Notes under the pieces: model-generated
The model's database searches: none
Told to the model about the DNA's origin: nothing
What the model saw: the letters and a program-made list of their open reading frames with translations, nothing else
Program-made: the position numbers and the translations under genes
Part shown: in pieces, positions 63,201 through 64,000 of the stretch
Layout: each line of letters opens with the position of its first letter
Numbering within the stretch: position 1 is the stretch's first letter
Source: CAVUCH01 sp963763095
GTDB lineage: Bacteria; Acidobacteriota; Vicinamibacteria; Vicinamibacterales; JAENWD01
DNA: 64,000 bases
Assembly (NCBI GenBank): GCA_963763095.1
Contig: CAVXNR010000014.1
Location: 40,088-104,087 of the forward strand
Direction: 5' to 3'

Positions 63201-63631
63201 CGTCGGCCGACCCGATTGTCGCGGTTGCCGCCGGGGCGGTGAGCGGCGTGCGGGAGCTCGAAACGGTCGTCGCACGGACCGGCTCCGAATGGGTGGCGCT
63301 CTGGAGTCGGCTGCCCCTCAAACGGACGGCCCCGGCGGTCACCTTCGACAGCACGATGGTCGTGGCGGTGTTCCTCGGGGCGAGGCCCACCGCCGGCTAC
63401 GCCGTTCACATTGTCGGCACCAGGCAGGAGGGCGATACACTGGTGGTGGAGTTCACGGAGCAGAGCCCGCCGCCAACCGCGGATAACCCGCCGGTGGAAA
63501 CGACGCCTTACGTCGTCGCCGGAGTGAGGCGTCATGATGGACCGCTCCGGTTCGATGGTGTCGCGCTGAAGCTGGGACTCCCAGATCGAGATGCCGGAAA
63601 CCGCGTGCTGAGGTCGACCCGCAAAGCGTGA
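63170..63631 (+). CDS. PrcB-like domain protein (possibly the last domain of the decayed VWA gene)
   Basis: 153 residues from a GTG at 63170; a GTG at 63239 is an alternative. The sequence VRELETVVARTGSEWVALWS, DSTMVVAVFLGARPTAGYAV and VVEFTEQSPPPTADNPPVET matches the PrcB C-terminal domain family, usually small exported proteins linked to proteolysis. There is no signal peptide, and the upstream DNA is the VWA remnant in another frame, so it may have been its C-terminal domain. The frame itself is intact. Confidence 0.65.
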   Translation: MAPAGIQSGNSSADPIVAVAAGAVSGVRELETVVARTGSEWVALWSRLPLKRTAPAVTFDSTMVVAVFLGARPTAGYAVHIVGTRQEGDTLVVEFTEQSPPPTADNPPVETTPYVVAGVRRHDGPLRFDGVALKLGLPDRDAGNRVLRSTRKA

Positions 63632-63683
63632 GGAACGCGCACCGCGATCGTAGCGATCCCAGTCACGATTCCGACCCTGGAAG

Positions 63684-64000
63684 ATGCCCCCGGCATTTCT
63701 GACAATCCCTACAGTGCTCCACTGGCTGTCCCGGCGTCAGTGTCTCGGCTGGATCGTCCTGGCGCTCGCGTCCGCGACGTGGTCATCCGCGCAGCCGGCC
63801 GATCCGCTGGCGGGGCTGCAGGCTGCCAGCGACGCAGCGGAAGCAGCGCTTCGGGACGGCGAGCTGCAGATAGCGGACAGCCGGTATCGCGAGGCCCTGC
63901 GCGAAGGCTGGTTAGTGATCGGCGGGCTGGACGCCGCCGGGCGGCGGTGGGCGGAGGCCGCGACAGCGTTCGAGCATGCGGCGAGCGCGACCGTTCAACC
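63684..64000 (+). CDS. Secreted TPR-like protein, N-terminal part (runs off the window)
   Basis: Open from ATG 63684 to the end of the window, 105 codons. MPPAFLTIPTVLHWLSRRQC is followed by the hydrophobic LGWIVLALASATWSSAQ, a signal peptide. After it come helices of TPR character (AAEAALRDGELQIADSRYRE, WAEAATAFEHAASATVQ). The start has TGGAAG just upstream. The full domain content cannot be seen. A TPR or TPR/FG-GAP protein as at 42408-45914 is likely. Confidence 0.75.
   Translation, partial: MPPAFLTIPTVLHWLSRRQCLGWIVLALASATWSSAQPADPLAGLQAASDAAEAALRDGELQIADSRYREALREGWLVIGGLDAAGRRWAEAATAFEHAASATVQ

Overview
The window reads as a chromosome segment of an Acidobacteriota bacterium, most likely class Vicinamibacteria. 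This is inferred from GC-rich codon use, Oar-type TonB-dependent receptors with an N-terminal carboxypeptidase-regulatory-like domain, VWFA-related acidobacterial domain proteins (TIGR03436 type), a CRTAC1-like TPR/FG-GAP/ASPIC protein, many secreted TPR proteins and a TPR-bearing Ser/Thr kinase. I see no tRNA, rRNA, insertion sequence, prophage or CRISPR array. One structural RNA is clear: a small bacterial SRP RNA just upstream of dnaX.

Layout. 1-7.9 kb: a double set of the circularly permuted ATP-grasp / alpha-E / transglutaminase-like system (DUF2126 tail, fused ATP-grasp::alpha-E, three transglutaminase-like proteins, then an unfused alpha-E and ATP-grasp pair on the other strand). 8.2-13.7 kb: a BBE-type FAD oxidase, a propionyl/acetyl-CoA synthetase, a truncated SDR and a TPR protein. 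13.7-21.6 kb: a TonB receptor flanked by a long palindrome and two glycoamylase-like proteins. 21.7-26.4 kb: a vapBC-like toxin-antitoxin pair, then a four-gene chain with 4-nt overlaps (ECF sigma, zf-HC2 anti-sigma, two HEAT-repeat proteins). 26.4-31.5 kb: uracil-DNA glycosylase, a winged-helix regulator, pncA, pncB, a KDG-type sugar kinase and an SDR. 31.7-34.6 kb: SRP RNA, dnaX, ybaB/ebfC, recR. 34.8-42.2 kb: a DUF4203-like membrane protein, xylA, xylB, a xylG-like ABC ATPase and the Ser/Thr kinase. 42.4-64 kb: CRTAC1-like protein, two TonB receptors, three secreted TPR proteins, two intact VWA proteins, one decayed VWA copy and a PrcB-like domain.

Three genome-scale patterns stand out. 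First, many intergenic spacers carry degenerate tandem arrays whose unit sequence differs from locus to locus while the period stays 7 nt. Second, hairpin repeats of REP/BIME type occur at about nine places in two subfamilies with compensatory arm changes; they sometimes supply the stop codon or N-terminus of the neighbouring frame. Third, about ten otherwise normal genes, including the essential dnaX, are broken by single-base frameshifts, nearly all +1 and often an extra G beside a G. I read those as sequence errors rather than gene death. A VWA copy at 61.0-63.2 kb has a nonsense codon and a mostly -1 spectrum and looks like a true pseudogene.

The genes suggest an aerobic or facultative heterotroph that takes up polymer-derived material through TonB receptors, hydrolyses glucans, and feeds xylose and keto-deoxy sugars into central metabolism.
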